Shown: positions 1 to 9,035 of the stretch, one piece after another
How positions within the stretch are numbered: position 1 is the first letter of the stretch
How the letters are laid out: every line of letters starts with the position of its first letter
NCBI GenBank assembly: GCA_021794095.1
Contig: JAJYRN010000002.1
Span: forward strand, 45,066 to 109,065
Length of the DNA stretch: 64,000 nucleotides
Source of the DNA: Acidobacteriota bacterium
Lineage (GTDB): Bacteria > Acidobacteriota > Holophagae > Holophagales > Holophagaceae
Direction of reading: 5' to 3'
Notes under the pieces: generated by a model
Seen by the model: only the letters and a program-made list of their open reading frames with translations
Databases searched by the model: none
Told to the model about the DNA's origin: nothing
Program-made: the position numbers and the translations under genes

Positions 1-133
1 CCTCCGCCACCACCCGCGCCAGCATCTCCGCCGTCTCCCGGGCGTTCTCCAGCTGCTCCTCCTGGAGCCCGCGCTCCTTCTCTTTCAGTAGCGCGTTGCC
101 GCCGATGGCGAGGAGTGCGATTTTTCGGGCCAT
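1..133 (-). CDS. arcC: Carbamate kinase, N-terminal part (runs off the window)
   Basis: Reading leftward from the ATG at 131-133, the first 44 codons give MARKIALLAIGGNALLKEKE and onward. The LLAIGGNALL stretch is the N-terminal nucleotide-binding signature of the carbamate kinase (amino acid kinase) family, which transfers phosphate between carbamoyl phosphate and ADP. Only the first strand, the GGNAL loop and the following helix are present; the rest lies beyond base 1. The gene diverges from glyQ across about 120 bp. The family call rests on a short segment, so a related amino acid kinase is possible but less likely. Confidence 0.75.
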   Translation of the reverse strand, partial: MARKIALLAIGGNALLKEKERGLQEEQLENARETAEMLARVVAE

Positions 134-206
134 GCGGGCACCTGGAAAAACGAGAAGTCTACCCGAAGGACCGGGGAATGCCAGTGATCGCGGGCAAAGG
201 TCTCGG

Positions 207-235
207 TTCTGGGGAGGACTTGAAGCGGCTAGAAT
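207..235 (+). promoter_or_regulatory. Weak candidate promoter for glyQS
   Basis: TAGAAT at 230-235 resembles a -10 box and lies 21 bases before the glyQ ATG. The matching -35 position (around 207-212, TTCTGG) is poor. If real, the leader would be very short. No T-box or other structured leader is visible between the two divergent genes. This is pattern matching only. Confidence 0.22.
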
Positions 236-256
236 TGAAGGTTTACGGACGTCCCC

Positions 257-1171
257 ATGCACATCCAGGAACTGATTCTCCGCCTGCAGCGGTTCTGGGC
301 CGACCGAGGCTGTCTGATCGGCCAGCCTTACGATCTGGAAAAGGGCGCGGGCACCATGAATCCGCTCACCTTCTTCGGCGCCCTTGGCAGCAAGCCCTGG
401 AACGTGGCCTACGTGGAGCCTTCGCGCCGTCCGGCCGACGGCCGCTACGGCGAGAACCCCTTCCGTGTATACAAGCACCTCCAGTTCCAGGTGATCCTCA
501 AGCCCTCGCCCGCCAAGGTGCAGGATCTCTACATCGAGAGCCTGGAGGCACTGGGTATTGACCTCTCCAAGCACGACCTCCGCTTCGAAGAGGACAACTG
601 GGAATCGCCCTCCCTGGGCGCCTGGGGCGTGGGCTGGCAGGTGGTGCTGGACGGCATGGAGATCAGCCAGTTCACCTACTTCCAGCAGGTGGGCGGCCTG
701 GACTGCCGCCCCGTGAGCGCCGAGCTGACCTACGGCATCGAGCGCATCTGCATGTTCCTGGGCGGCTACGACAACATCTTCGACCTCATCCACGGGAACG
801 TGACCACGGACGATGGGGTGTTTCCCGTGACCTACGGCCAGATGCGCCAGCGCGAGGAATTCGAGCTCTCCGCCTACAGCTTCGAGCACGCCAACCTCGA
901 CCTGCACCGCCAGCTCTTCGACGCCTACGAGGCCGAGGGCTGGCACCTGGTGAAGGATCTCGGCCACTTCCTCAGCGCCTACGAGCAGGCCCTCAAGATG
1001 AGCCACACCTTCAACGTGCTGGACGCCCGCGGCGCCGTGAGCACCACCGAGCGCCCCGGCATCATCAAGCGCGTCCGCGATCTGGCCTGCGCCTGCGCTC
1101 GGGCCTACCTGGCGCATGCGGAGGGCGCCTCCGTGCCTGCCGACGCCGCCGGGAAGGGAGGTGCGAAGTGA
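257..1171 (+). CDS. glyQ: Glycyl-tRNA synthetase alpha subunit
   Basis: This is the catalytic alpha chain of the bacterial alpha2beta2 glycyl-tRNA synthetase, which makes Gly-AMP and charges tRNA-Gly in the cytoplasm. At 304 aa it has the usual length. Near-invariant family blocks are visible: QRFWADRGC at the start, [22 protein letters not shown], the class II motif region [20 protein letters not shown] and [12 protein letters not shown]. It overlaps glyS by four bases (GTGA), so the two chains are probably translationally coupled. Identification is very secure. Confidence 0.98.
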   Translation: MHIQELILRLQRFWADRGCLIGQPYDLEKGAGTMNPLTFFGALGSKPWNVAYVEPSRRPADGRYGENPFRVYKHLQFQVILKPSPAKVQDLYIESLEALGIDLSKHDLRFEEDNWESPSLGAWGVGWQVVLDGMEISQFTYFQQVGGLDCRPVSAELTYGIERICMFLGGYDNIFDLIHGNVTTDDGVFPVTYGQMRQREEFELSAYSFEHANLDLHRQLFDAYEAEGWHLVKDLGHFLSAYEQALKMSHTFNVLDARGAVSTTERPGIIKRVRDLACACARAYLAHAEGASVPADAAGKGGAK

Positions 1172-3231
1172 GCGCCACGAAGACCTTCCTGCTGGAACTG
1201 CACTGCGAGGAGATCCCGGCGCGGTTCCTTGGCCCACTTCACATCAGCTTTGCTGGTCTCTTCAGTTTGAAGTTTGGGGTCACTAAGTTCGAAGGGCTTT
1301 ATTACTCGCCGCGCAAGTTGGCTTGGGTCTTCCCCAACCTTCCTGTGCTACAGCCTGACCAGACCGAAACCCAGGTGGGCCCGCCCCAACGGATGTGTGT
1401 GGACGCGGATGGCAAGCCCACCCTCCAGGGGCTGAAGTTCGCGGAGAAGTGGGGCGTGGACTTCTCGGCCGTCCGCTTCGAGCAGCCGGCGGGGAAGAAG
1501 GAACCCTGCGCGGTGGTGACGCTCACGAAGCCGGGCCGGCCCACGGTGGAGCTGCTGGCGGAGGCCCTGCCGGGGCTCATCGCGGGGCTGCACGTGCCCA
1601 AGGCCATGCGCTGGGGCTCGTCGGAATTCGAGTTTGTCCGCCCCATCCGCAACCTCCTCTGCCTCTTCGGGGAGCAGGTGGTGCCCCTCACGGTGGATGG
1701 TGTCACGGCGACCAATACCACCTGGGGCCACCGGCTGTTCCATCGCCAGCACCCCGACCCGGTCCAGATCGCCTCGCCCGAGGCTTACGAAGGCGCCCTG
1801 GAAGCTGCCGGTGTCGTGGTGAGTGTGGAGGCCCGCCGGAAGCGCATCGCCGAGCAACTGGAATCCCTGGCCGCCGAGGCGGGGGGCCGCGTGGTGGCCG
1901 ACGCGGAGCTGCTGGACACCCTGGCGGAGATCGTCGAGTTCCCGAAGGTGGTGCGGGGCGACTTCCCGGCGGATTTCCTGCGGCTGCCCAAGGAGGTGCT
2001 GGTCACCAGCCTCCGTGAGCACCAGAAGAGTTTCTGCATCGAGAAGCCCGATGGCACGGATCTGCTGCCCTGCTTCCTCACCGCCGCCAACCGTGAGGAT
2101 GATCCCGAAGGCTTCGTGAAGGCTGGCAACGAGTGGGTGCTGAAGGCCCGGCTCTACGACGCCCGCTTCTTCTTCGCCGAGGACCGCAAGCACCCGCTCT
2201 CCGACCGCCTGGAGAAGCTGAAGGCGCTCACCTTCCAGCGGGAGCTGGGCAGCTACCACGAGAAGACCGGCCGCGTCGTGGCCCTCACGAAGATGCTAGC
2301 CACGCGGCTGTCCAAGGACGATGCGCACATCGAACGCGCGCTGGAAGCCGCCCGCATGGCCAAGTGCGACCTGCGGACCCTCATGGTCGGCGAGTTCCCG
2401 GAGCTGCAGGGCGTCATGGGCGGCGAATACCTCCGCCACGAGCGTGCCCACGAAGAGGTTTGGAAGGCCGTCAAGGAGCACTACCGGCCTGCCGGCGCCG
2501 ACGATGCCATCCCCTCCACGCCCATGGGCTGCCTGCTGTCCCTCTGCGACAAGCTCGACACCGTGGTGGGCTGCTTCGCCGTGGGCCTCATCCCCAGCGG
2601 CTCCAAGGATCCCCTCGCCCTCCGCCGCGCCGGCCAGGGCATCGTGCGGATCCTGTGGGAGCAGGCCTGGCCCATGACCTTGGCGGACCTGGTCGAGACG
2701 GCCCTCAAGGTGGTGGCGCCGAAAGCCACGAAACCCGAAGCCGAGACCCGGGAGGCCCTGCTGGCCTTTTTCAAGGACCGTGTGGCCTACCAGCTGGAAC
2801 TGGCGAAGTACGCCGGTTCCGTCCGTCGGTCCACGATGGCGGTTGGATGGCTGGATCTGCTTGACCTGAAGGTGCGCTGCGAGAACCTGTCCCTTTTCAG
2901 CGAGGATCCCCGCTTTGCCAGCCTTGGGCAGAGTGCCAAACGGATCGGCAACATCCTGAAGGACGAGACTCCGGTGAATGACTTCAAGGCCGACCTCCTT
3001 GTGGAGCCTGCGGAGATCAATCTGGTCAAACACCTTGGTCGTGTCGAATCCCAGCACGACCTGATCGTCACGCTGAACCATCTCGCTGAACTGGCCGATC
3101 CCCTCGAAGCCTTCTTCTCCGCCGTCATGGTGAAGTGCGACGATCCCGCCCTCCGCGCCACCCGGCTCAGCCTGCTCCACCGCCTCCGCCAAGCCTTCCT
3201 GCGCGTGGCGGATTTCAGTCTTTGGCAGTAG
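1168..3231 (+). CDS. glyS: Glycyl-tRNA synthetase beta subunit
   Basis: This is the beta chain of the tetrameric glycyl-tRNA synthetase, contributing tRNA recognition. It has 687 aa, typical for the family. It opens with the family motif [14 protein letters not shown] and ends with the DPLEAFF...[20 protein letters not shown] block of the C-terminal anticodon-binding-like domain. The GTG start is preceded by GGGAGG and overlaps the glyQ stop. Two patches, about 1225-1350 and 2815-3080, use visibly more AT-rich codons than the rest; the reading frame is intact throughout. Confidence 0.97.
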   Translation: MSATKTFLLELHCEEIPARFLGPLHISFAGLFSLKFGVTKFEGLYYSPRKLAWVFPNLPVLQPDQTETQVGPPQRMCVDADGKPTLQGLKFAEKWGVDFSAVRFEQPAGKKEPCAVVTLTKPGRPTVELLAEALPGLIAGLHVPKAMRWGSSEFEFVRPIRNLLCLFGEQVVPLTVDGVTATNTTWGHRLFHRQHPDPVQIASPEAYEGALEAAGVVVSVEARRKRIAEQLESLAAEAGGRVVADAELLDTLAEIVEFPKVVRGDFPADFLRLPKEVLVTSLREHQKSFCIEKPDGTDLLPCFLTAANREDDPEGFVKAGNEWVLKARLYDARFFFAEDRKHPLSDRLEKLKALTFQRELGSYHEKTGRVVALTKMLATRLSKDDAHIERALEAARMAKCDLRTLMVGEFPELQGVMGGEYLRHERAHEEVWKAVKEHYRPAGADDAIPSTPMGCLLSLCDKLDTVVGCFAVGLIPSGSKDPLALRRAGQGIVRILWEQAWPMTLADLVETALKVVAPKATKPEAETREALLAFFKDRVAYQLELAKYAGSVRRSTMAVGWLDLLDLKVRCENLSLFSEDPRFASLGQSAKRIGNILKDETPVNDFKADLLVEPAEINLVKHLGRVESQHDLIVTLNHLAELADPLEAFFSAVMVKCDDPALRATRLSLLHRLRQAFLRVADFSLWQ

Positions 3232-3253
3232 TTCGTCTCACCACGCAGACCAC

Positions 3254-3295
3254 GAAGACCACGAAACCAGCTCCCTTCTGCCCTTCGTGGTCTTC
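3254..3295. repeat. Hairpin of CACGAAGACCACGAA-type repeats between glyS and guaA
   Basis: GAAGACCACGAA at 3254-3265 is the exact reverse complement of TTCGTGGTCTTC at 3284-3295, giving a 12-bp stem with an 18-nt loop. Neighbouring copies of the CACGAAGAC theme extend it on both sides (CCACGCAGACCACGAAG before, CGTCTTCGTGG after). There is no T-run, so intrinsic termination is uncertain. It may instead be a dispersed intergenic repeat, or a transcript-stabilising fold between two housekeeping genes. Confidence 0.6.
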
Positions 3296-3328
3296 CCGTC
3301 TTCGTGGTTCAGTCCTTTAGAGGCCCCC

Positions 3329-4858
3329 ATGCACCACGAACGCATCGCGATCATTGACTACGGCAGCCAGTACACACGGCTCATCACGCGGCGGCTGCGG
3401 GAGTTGGGGGCGTTCGGCCTGGTGTACAACAGCGGCGCCACGGCCAAGGAGATCGCCGGGGCGGATCTGAAGGGCGTGATCCTCTCGGGCGGGCCGAACT
3501 CGGTGCTGGAGCCGGGGGCGCCCGAGCTGGACATGGCGATTCTCGGCCTGGGTGTGCCGGTGCTGGGCATCTGCTACGGCCAGCAGATCCTCGCCCGCAA
3601 CCTGGGTGGCCAGCTGCACCGCGCCACCAGCCGCGAGTACGGCAAGGCGGAGATCGAGGCGATGCCGGAGGGCTCGCTACTCTTCGAGGGGCTTCCACAC
3701 CAGCAGCAGGTGTGGATGAGCCACGGGGACCATGTCGAGGTGGCGCCGCAGGGCTTCCGGGTGACGGCGAAGACGCCCGGCGTGCCTGTGGCGGCCATGG
3801 AGGATCCGGCCCGCCGCCTCTACGGCATCCAGTTCCACCCCGAGGTCACCCACAGCACCCAGGGCACGCCCCTGCTGCTGAACTTCCTCACGTCCTGCGG
3901 CCTGGCCCTGGACTGGAACACGGGCAACTTCATCGAGGAGAAGGTGCAGGTCATCCGCGAACAGGTGGGGCAGGGCACCGTGGTGCTGGGCCTCAGTGGG
4001 GGCGTGGATTCCAGCGTGGCCGCCCTGCTGCTGCACAAGGCCATCGGCGACCAGCTCACCTGCGTGTTCGTGGACCACGGCCTCCTGCGCAAGGACGAGA
4101 TGAAGCAGGTGCAAGCCTATTTCGCCCCCTTCGAGCTGAAGGTGAACTGGGTGGACGCCTCCGACGAGTTCCTGGGGGCCCTGGCTGGTGTCACCGATCC
4201 CGAGCAGAAGCGCAAGATCATCGGCGGCAAGTTCATTGATGTGTTCGAGCGCGAGGCAAAGAAGGTCCAGGCCGACTTCCTGGGCCAGGGCACCACGTAT
4301 CCGGATGTGATCGAAAGCAGCGGCATTGGCGGCGCCATCCTGGTGAAGTCCCACCACAATGTGGGCGGCCTGCCGGAGCGCATGAAGCTGAAGCTGGTGG
4401 AGCCCCTGCGCGAGTTGTTCAAGGACGAGGTGCGGGCCACGGGCCTCGCGCTCGGCCTGCCCGAGGAGATGAACCAGCGCCATCCCTTCCCCGGACCGGG
4501 CCTGGCCGTGCGCCTGCCCGGCGCCATCACCCGGGAGCGGGTGACGATCCTGCAGAACGCGGATGCCATCTTCATGCAGGAGTTGCGCGAAAGCGGCTGG
4601 TACCGCAAGACCAGCCAGGCCTTCGCCGTGCTGCTGCCCGTGCAGACCGTGGGCATCATGGGCGATGAGCGCACCTTCGAGTGGATGTGCGCCCTGCGGG
4701 CCGTGACCTCGGAGGACTTCATGACCGCCGACTGGGCCCGTCTGCCCCATGAATTGCTGGAGAAGATCGCCCAGCGCATCGTGAACGAGGTGAAGGGCAT
4801 CAACCGCGTGGTCTACGACATCACCTCGAAGCCGCCGGCGACGATCGAGTACGAATAG
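3329..4858 (+). CDS. guaA: GMP synthase (glutamine-hydrolysing)
   Basis: The enzyme converts XMP to GMP using ATP and glutamine. The N-terminal class I amidotransferase domain shows GICYGQQIL with nucleophile Cys82 and QFHPEVTHS. The ATP pyrophosphatase domain has the PP-loop GLSGGVDSSVA, and the C-terminal dimerisation domain ends VVYDITSKPPATIEYE, the standard GuaA terminus. The 509-aa length is typical. I chose the ATG at 3329 (MHHERIAIIDYGSQ), because an in-frame GTG at 3287 would add residues inside the upstream hairpin repeat. Its stop overlaps the next gene's GTG by one base. Confidence 0.97.
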   Translation: MHHERIAIIDYGSQYTRLITRRLRELGAFGLVYNSGATAKEIAGADLKGVILSGGPNSVLEPGAPELDMAILGLGVPVLGICYGQQILARNLGGQLHRATSREYGKAEIEAMPEGSLLFEGLPHQQQVWMSHGDHVEVAPQGFRVTAKTPGVPVAAMEDPARRLYGIQFHPEVTHSTQGTPLLLNFLTSCGLALDWNTGNFIEEKVQVIREQVGQGTVVLGLSGGVDSSVAALLLHKAIGDQLTCVFVDHGLLRKDEMKQVQAYFAPFELKVNWVDASDEFLGALAGVTDPEQKRKIIGGKFIDVFEREAKKVQADFLGQGTTYPDVIESSGIGGAILVKSHHNVGGLPERMKLKLVEPLRELFKDEVRATGLALGLPEEMNQRHPFPGPGLAVRLPGAITRERVTILQNADAIFMQELRESGWYRKTSQAFAVLLPVQTVGIMGDERTFEWMCALRAVTSEDFMTADWARLPHELLEKIAQRIVNEVKGINRVVYDITSKPPATIEYE

Positions 4859-5304
4859 TGGCCAAGCGACAGGAACCCGTCCGCAAATCGGTGAAGGACA
4901 CCCTGGAGGATCTGCTCGCGGGGCACCGCGAGGCGGCCTTCAGCGGGCCGGAATCGGCCCTGAAATACCTCCGCCGCACCTTCGAGGCCCAGGCCAGCCT
5001 ACCCAATGCGGTGAAGGCCGTGGCCTACGACCGGATGGCGGAAGCCCTCGCGCAGACGGGCGGCTGGGAGGCCTGCGCGGCCTCCGTGGGCCAGGCCCTC
5101 GGCTACCTGCCGGATCTGGAGGCGGCCTTTCCGCATGAGTACCGGCGGTTGCTGGAAGGCATGACCTGCTTCGAGCGGGGCATCCAGGCCCACAGCGAAC
5201 TGGGGGACTTCCACGCGGCGCTGGAATTGTGCGAGCGGGCCGTGATCCTAGGCCTGGGTGCGCACTATGCCGCCAAGCGGGATTCCCTGGACTGGGCCCG
5301 CTGA
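4858..5304 (+). CDS. Hypothetical helical protein coupled to guaA
   Basis: I do not recognise this 148-aa protein. It is predicted to be soluble and mostly helical: Ala/Leu-rich stretches with TPR-like spacing (ALKYLRRTFEAQASLPNA, AYDRMAEALAQTGG, AALELCERAVILGLGAHY) suggest a few helical hairpins of a scaffold. There is no signal peptide, membrane segment or catalytic motif. The GTG start overlaps the guaA stop (TAGTG), so it is probably translated by reinitiation after guaA. No functional claim is made beyond co-expression with guaA. Confidence 0.72.
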   Translation: MAKRQEPVRKSVKDTLEDLLAGHREAAFSGPESALKYLRRTFEAQASLPNAVKAVAYDRMAEALAQTGGWEACAASVGQALGYLPDLEAAFPHEYRRLLEGMTCFERGIQAHSELGDFHAALELCERAVILGLGAHYAAKRDSLDWAR

Positions 5305-5377
5305 AGGTTGCAGAGCCCTGGCGCACGATTTGAGAATCCGGGGCGACCGGCCGAAGAGGGGTCCGAGGGCGAATCCG

Positions 5378-6460
5378 ATGGGGGATGGAATCCAGGTGGT
5401 GCCGGAGCAGACCGGCCTCCTGATTGTGGACGACCTGCCGATCATCCGGCTGGCCCTTCAGCGCATTCTCAGCAAGGCGGGCTACCGCTGCCGGGAGGCG
5501 GAGGACGTGCCCCAGGCGCTGGCGGCCCTCGAGGAGGAACCGGCCGACCTGGTCTTGAGCGATGTCCAGATGCCCGGGGCCTCGGGCCTCGATCTGGTCA
5601 AGATCCTCCGGCCGCGCATCCCCGACATCTCGGTGCTGATGGTGAGTTCCTCGGAGGATACGGAAACCGCCATCGAGTGCCTCCAGCAGGGGGCCTTTGG
5701 CTACATCCTCAAACCCTTCCAGCCCCGGGAGATCCTGGTGCAGGTCAATGGCGCCCTGCGCCGGCGCCTGCTGGAGATCGCCTTCCGGGACCGCGAAGCG
5801 CAACTGGCCCAGAAGGTGCGAGAGCAGACCGAGGAAATCCGCAACTCCCGAGAGGAGATCGCCTTCCGGCTCATCGCCGCCAGCGAGCACCGGGATCATG
5901 AGACCGGCATGCATGTGCGGCGGATCGGCCTCTTTGCCGCAGAATTGGCCCGCTTGATGGGTTGGGATGAGGGCAGTGTCGAGGCCATCCAGGCCGCGGC
6001 TCCCATGCACGACATCGGGAAGATCGGCGTGCCGGACGCCATCCTCCAGAAGCCAGGTGCGCTGACGGAGGCCGAGTGGGTGGACATGAAACGGCATGCC
6101 ACCATGGGCGCCGCCATTCTGAAGGGATCCACCGTCCCCTTCATCCAGATGGGCGCCCGCATCGCCATCGGGCACCACGAACGCTGGGACGGGAAGGGCT
6201 ACCCCCGCGGTCTGGCAGGGCATCAGATTCCCATCGAAGCCCGCATCACCGCCCTTGTGGATGTCTACGATGCCCTCAGCAACCGGAGGCACTACAAGGC
6301 GCCCTGGCCGGAGGGACAGGTGGTGGATTTCATCCGGAAGGAACGGGGTACGCAGTTTGATCCCGATCTGGTGGATCTGTTCATGGGCCATCTGGACCGC
6401 TTCCGCGCCATCCTTGAGGCCCATCCCGATGAGCCGCAGGAGTTGGAACCGATGGGTTGA
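5378..6460 (+). CDS. Response regulator with HD-GYP c-di-GMP phosphodiesterase domain
   Basis: A receiver domain (residues about 13-130) has acidic residues in LLIVDDLP, a predicted phospho-acceptor Asp62 in LSDVQMPG and the conserved Lys in YILKPF. A short coiled linker (about 140-170) leads to an HD-GYP domain with HDIGKIGVPD (His211-Asp212) and HHERWDGKGYP. HD-GYP proteins hydrolyse c-di-GMP, so this one probably lowers c-di-GMP when phosphorylated. I chose ATG 5378 because GAGGG lies just upstream and the receiver begins directly after; the frame is open further upstream. No cognate kinase is adjacent. Confidence 0.93.
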   Translation: MGDGIQVVPEQTGLLIVDDLPIIRLALQRILSKAGYRCREAEDVPQALAALEEEPADLVLSDVQMPGASGLDLVKILRPRIPDISVLMVSSSEDTETAIECLQQGAFGYILKPFQPREILVQVNGALRRRLLEIAFRDREAQLAQKVREQTEEIRNSREEIAFRLIAASEHRDHETGMHVRRIGLFAAELARLMGWDEGSVEAIQAAAPMHDIGKIGVPDAILQKPGALTEAEWVDMKRHATMGAAILKGSTVPFIQMGARIAIGHHERWDGKGYPRGLAGHQIPIEARITALVDVYDALSNRRHYKAPWPEGQVVDFIRKERGTQFDPDLVDLFMGHLDRFRAILEAHPDEPQELEPMG

Positions 6461-6465
6461 TCGGG

Positions 6466-6500
6466 GCACGGCGATCAGGCCAGGAGCCTGATCGCCGTGC
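6466..6500. terminator. Perfect 15-bp hairpin after the HD-GYP gene
   Basis: GCACGGCGATCAGGC (6466-6480) pairs exactly with GCCTGATCGCCGTGC (6486-6500) around a 5-nt loop, starting a few bases after the stop codon. There is no clear T-run, so it may act as a weak terminator or mRNA 3'-end stabiliser. It also faces the convergent nrfD-like transcript. Confidence 0.6.
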
Positions 6501-6587
6501 GGGAAACGGTTAGGAGCTGGAACGGAATAATCGTTGCCATCGTTGACGCCCAGCCGCGATGCATCCGCAGATATCCGTTCGTCTCGC

Positions 6588-6606
6588 GTATCGCCGTAGG
6601 CGATAC
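6588..6606. repeat. Hairpin cassette inside MITE copy 1 (GTA loop)
   Basis: GTATCGCC-GTA-GGCGATAC is a perfect 8-bp stem with a 3-nt loop, sitting in a segment absent from the other MITE copy. Confidence 0.75.
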
Positions 6607-6682
6607 CGAGAAGGAAGGGCCCGCAGGGCCATGTGGTTCATGGTTCAAGGGCCCTGACGCCGCGGGGCGCGCGGATGGGCGT

Positions 6683-6708
6683 CCCCGCCCACGCAGGCGT
6701 GGGCGGGG
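6683..6708. repeat. Hairpin cassette inside MITE copy 1 (GC-rich)
   Basis: CCCCGCCCACGC and GCGTGGGCGGGG are exact inverted repeats separated by two bases. They lie in a ~34-bp insert that interrupts an otherwise shared block of the element. Confidence 0.75.
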
Positions 6709-6842
6709 ATCTAAGGTCAACCCTCCGGGCGCGGGGTGGCGGGCTGCGCGATCCCGCGTCGGCTTCGGTTCACGGAGTCCCGCTCCGCTGGAACCTCAGC
6801 CTCCTTGACTCGCTTGCCCGGCACCCCGCGCGATGGCATTGC

Positions 6843-8102
6843 TTATTTCGTTCCAGCTCCTGACTTCGTGGGCGTGTTGTTCCTGCCCTTGGTGATGGTG
6901 AATTCCCCGAGCATCATCGGCACGGCGGCCTTCAGCAGAATCGTGAACACCAGGAAGCCGATGGCGAAGATCCCGCCGGCGACCATGACTTCCGTGAGGG
7001 AGGGTCGGTAGACATAGATCTCGCCCAGCGTATCAGGGGTGAAGCCCGGGATGATCAGGCCCATGCCCTTCTCGATGTACACGCTGCTGTAGATCAGCAC
7101 ACACCCGATGTTGAGGGTGATCCAGTTCCGTCGCGTTTTCGGCACCAGGAAGAGGATGAACGCCGCCAAGCCGCAGGCCACGGAGGTCCAGGCGAACGGC
7201 ACCAGGGTGTGATGGCCCTTCAGTCCGAAGTAGAGATACTGCATGTACACCACGTGCTGGGTGCTGGAGTAGAACTCCTTGAATGCTTCCGCAGCGGTGA
7301 GGAAGAGGTTGAAGCCCATGGTGTAGGCCATCAGCTCGGCCACCTTGAAGATCGCCTCATCCTGGATGCGCAGCTTGGTGGTCTTGCGGAGGATCTGGAG
7401 CAGGATGAGCAGGATGGCGGGCCCAGAGCAGAACGCGGAGGCCAGGAACTTGGGGGCCAGGATGGCGGAGTTCCAGAAGGGCCGGGCGGCGAGACCGTTG
7501 TAGAGGTAGGCGGTCACGGTGTGGATGCTGACGGCCAGGGGAATGGAGAAGAGCACGAGCGGCAGCACCAGCTTCTTGACGTAGTGCTTCTCGGTGTAGG
7601 CGCAGTAGAGCAGGTAGGTCACCACGAAGGCGTTGAGCAGGAGGTAGCTGTTGAGAACCAGCACATCCCACGCCAGGAGCGAACTGGGCCAGTTCAGGTG
7701 GCCGACGAAGGGCATGATGTGCCAGAAACGGTCCGGGCGTCCGATGTCCACCAGGACGAAGCCCAGGCACATCACCAGGGCGCTGATGGCCAGCATCTCG
7801 CCCAGGATGGTGATTTCCTTGATGGGTTCCCAGTCGTACACATAGGCCGGAATGACCAGCATGATGGAGGCCGCGGCGATGCCCACCAGGAAGGTGAAGT
7901 TGCCGATGTAGAAGCCCCAGGACACCTGATCGCGCATGTGGGTGGCGATGAGGCCCGTGTGGAGCTGGCCGGTGTACGCCCAGGCTCCAAGGAGGATCAG
8001 CACCAGCAGGAAGGCGACCCAGGCGTAGTACAGGCGGCCACCCTTGAGCACCAGGCGGCCGGAATCCGCGATGAAGGATCCGAAGGTTCGCAGGATGTTC
8101 AT
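6843..8102 (-). CDS. NrfD/PsrC-family membrane quinone-interacting subunit
   Basis: This 419-aa integral membrane protein has about ten hydrophobic helices (for example AWVAFLLVLILLGAWAY, FLVGIAAASIMLVIPAYVYD, IPLAVSIHTVTAYLYNGL). The WGFYIGNFTFLVGIAA and GRPDRFWH regions are typical of the NrfD/DsrP/HybB family, which exchanges electrons between menaquinol and a periplasmic Fe-S subunit. It follows the Fe-S gene by 3 nt and the cytochrome gene before that, so the three probably form one complex, similar in composition to Geobacter Cbc4 (cytochrome, Fe-S, NrfD). The last five codons (GAGTK) and the stop lie inside a MITE terminal repeat, so the natural C-terminus has been replaced. Confidence 0.92.
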   Translation of the reverse strand: MNILRTFGSFIADSGRLVLKGGRLYYAWVAFLLVLILLGAWAYTGQLHTGLIATHMRDQVSWGFYIGNFTFLVGIAAASIMLVIPAYVYDWEPIKEITILGEMLAISALVMCLGFVLVDIGRPDRFWHIMPFVGHLNWPSSLLAWDVLVLNSYLLLNAFVVTYLLYCAYTEKHYVKKLVLPLVLFSIPLAVSIHTVTAYLYNGLAARPFWNSAILAPKFLASAFCSGPAILLILLQILRKTTKLRIQDEAIFKVAELMAYTMGFNLFLTAAEAFKEFYSSTQHVVYMQYLYFGLKGHHTLVPFAWTSVACGLAAFILFLVPKTRRNWITLNIGCVLIYSSVYIEKGMGLIIPGFTPDTLGEIYVYRPSLTEVMVAGGIFAIGFLVFTILLKAAVPMMLGEFTITKGRNNTPTKSGAGTK

Positions 8103-8105
8103 GGC

Positions 8106-9035
8106 TCAGACCCCGTAGAAGTAGAAGAAGTTGGGCTGGGTGTCGAGGTCCTCCTTGAACTTGAAGACCCGCTTGTGCTCCAGCACCATCCGGATCTCGC
8201 TCGTGGGATCCAGGATGTTGCCGAACTTCCGGCTGCCCGTCGGACAGATCTCCACACAGGCCGGGTACCGGCCGTTCCGGGTGCGCTGGATGCAGAAGGT
8301 GCACTTCTCCACCACCCCCTTGTACCGAGGGCGGTTGCCCAGGTAGTGGGTGTGGGGGTTCAGTTCGTCCGCCGGGAGGTGGGGCTCGCCCCAGTTGAAG
8401 TGGCGGGCGCCGTAGGGGCAGGCGGCCATGCAGTAGCGGCAGCCGATGCACCAGTTGTAGTCCACCACCACGATGCCGTCCTTCTCGCGCCAGGTCGCGC
8501 CCACGGGGCACACCTTCACGCAGGGCGGCTTCTTGCACTGCTGGCAGGCGGTCGGCATGTAGAAGTGGCCTTCGGCGGGGACCTCCGGCGGATCGTAGTA
8601 GGCCGTGTCGTGCTCGAGGTTGACGCCCTCCTCCTTGTCCATCTGGAGGACGCGGATCCACTGGATCTGGGGATCACGGGACTGGTTGTTCTCTTTCACG
8701 CAGGCGTAGACGCAGCGCCGGCAGCCGACGCACCGGCTGAGGTCCAGGGCATAGGCGAAGATCACCCCCGGAATGGGCGGTTCGTTGCCGACGTAGACAT
8801 CGCGGCCGAACTTCTCCTTGTACTCCTGCTCGAGCCGGGCGATGACGTCCTTGACCTCCTGCTTGGAGAGTTCCCGGAAATTGCGCTGGAGGAACTCGGC
8901 CTCGCTGATGTGGTCGCAGCCCGTCAAGGCGCCGGCCACCGTGGCCACCGCCGCGCCCAGGAAGACCCGGCGGGAGACGTCGCAACCTCCCTCGCAGGAG
9001 GATGGCTGCGGCTGGGGATCCTGTTCAGTGCTCAT
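8106..9035 (-). CDS. Exported four-cluster ferredoxin-like subunit (DsrO/NrfC type)
   Basis: The N-terminus holds a twin-arginine export signal (SRRVFLGAAVATVAGALTGC), placing it in the periplasm, possibly lipid-anchored at that Cys. The remainder carries four cysteine clusters of the DMSOR-type ferredoxin family: CVGCRRCVYACVKENN, CQQCKKPPCVKVCPVG, CIGCRYCMAACPYG, and CTFC...CVEICPTG. It would wire electrons between the NrfD-like membrane subunit and the tetraheme cytochrome. I chose ATG 9035, which overlaps the upstream cytochrome stop as ATGA; the longer open frame lacks a signal. The mature protein is about 280 aa. Confidence 0.93.
   Translation of the reverse strand: MSTEQDPQPQPSSCEGGCDVSRRVFLGAAVATVAGALTGCDHISEAEFLQRNFRELSKQEVKDVIARLEQEYKEKFGRDVYVGNEPPIPGVIFAYALDLSRCVGCRRCVYACVKENNQSRDPQIQWIRVLQMDKEEGVNLEHDTAYYDPPEVPAEGHFYMPTACQQCKKPPCVKVCPVGATWREKDGIVVVDYNWCIGCRYCMAACPYGARHFNWGEPHLPADELNPHTHYLGNRPRYKGVVEKCTFCIQRTRNGRYPACVEICPTGSRKFGNILDPTSEIRMVLEHKRVFKFKEDLDTQPNFFYFYGV

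Larger units (their letters stand above)
6512..6861 (+). mobile_element. MITE-like element, copy 1 (19-bp terminal inverted repeats)
   Basis: The 350-bp element starts with AGGAGCTGGAACGGAATAA (6512-6530) and ends with the complement of AGGAGCTGGAACGAAATAA (6843-6861). A second copy, reverse-complemented, lies at 48818-49169; the two share several long near-identical blocks. Copy 1 carries two private inserts, about 6570-6610 and 6682-6716, each holding a hairpin. No convincing coding sequence is conserved between copies, so it looks non-autonomous and needs a transposase in trans. No clear target duplication is visible. The right terminal repeat overlaps the 3' end of the nrfD-like gene. Confidence 0.85.

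Noticed and set aside
134..256. T-box or other riboswitch before glyQS
   Set aside because: No specifier stem, T-box sequence or terminator/antiterminator pair is visible in the 123-bp gap.
6512..6861. Coding interpretation of the MITE (103-codon plus-strand frame)
   Set aside because: The frame is not preserved in the second copy, which has insertions and deletions that are not multiples of three.
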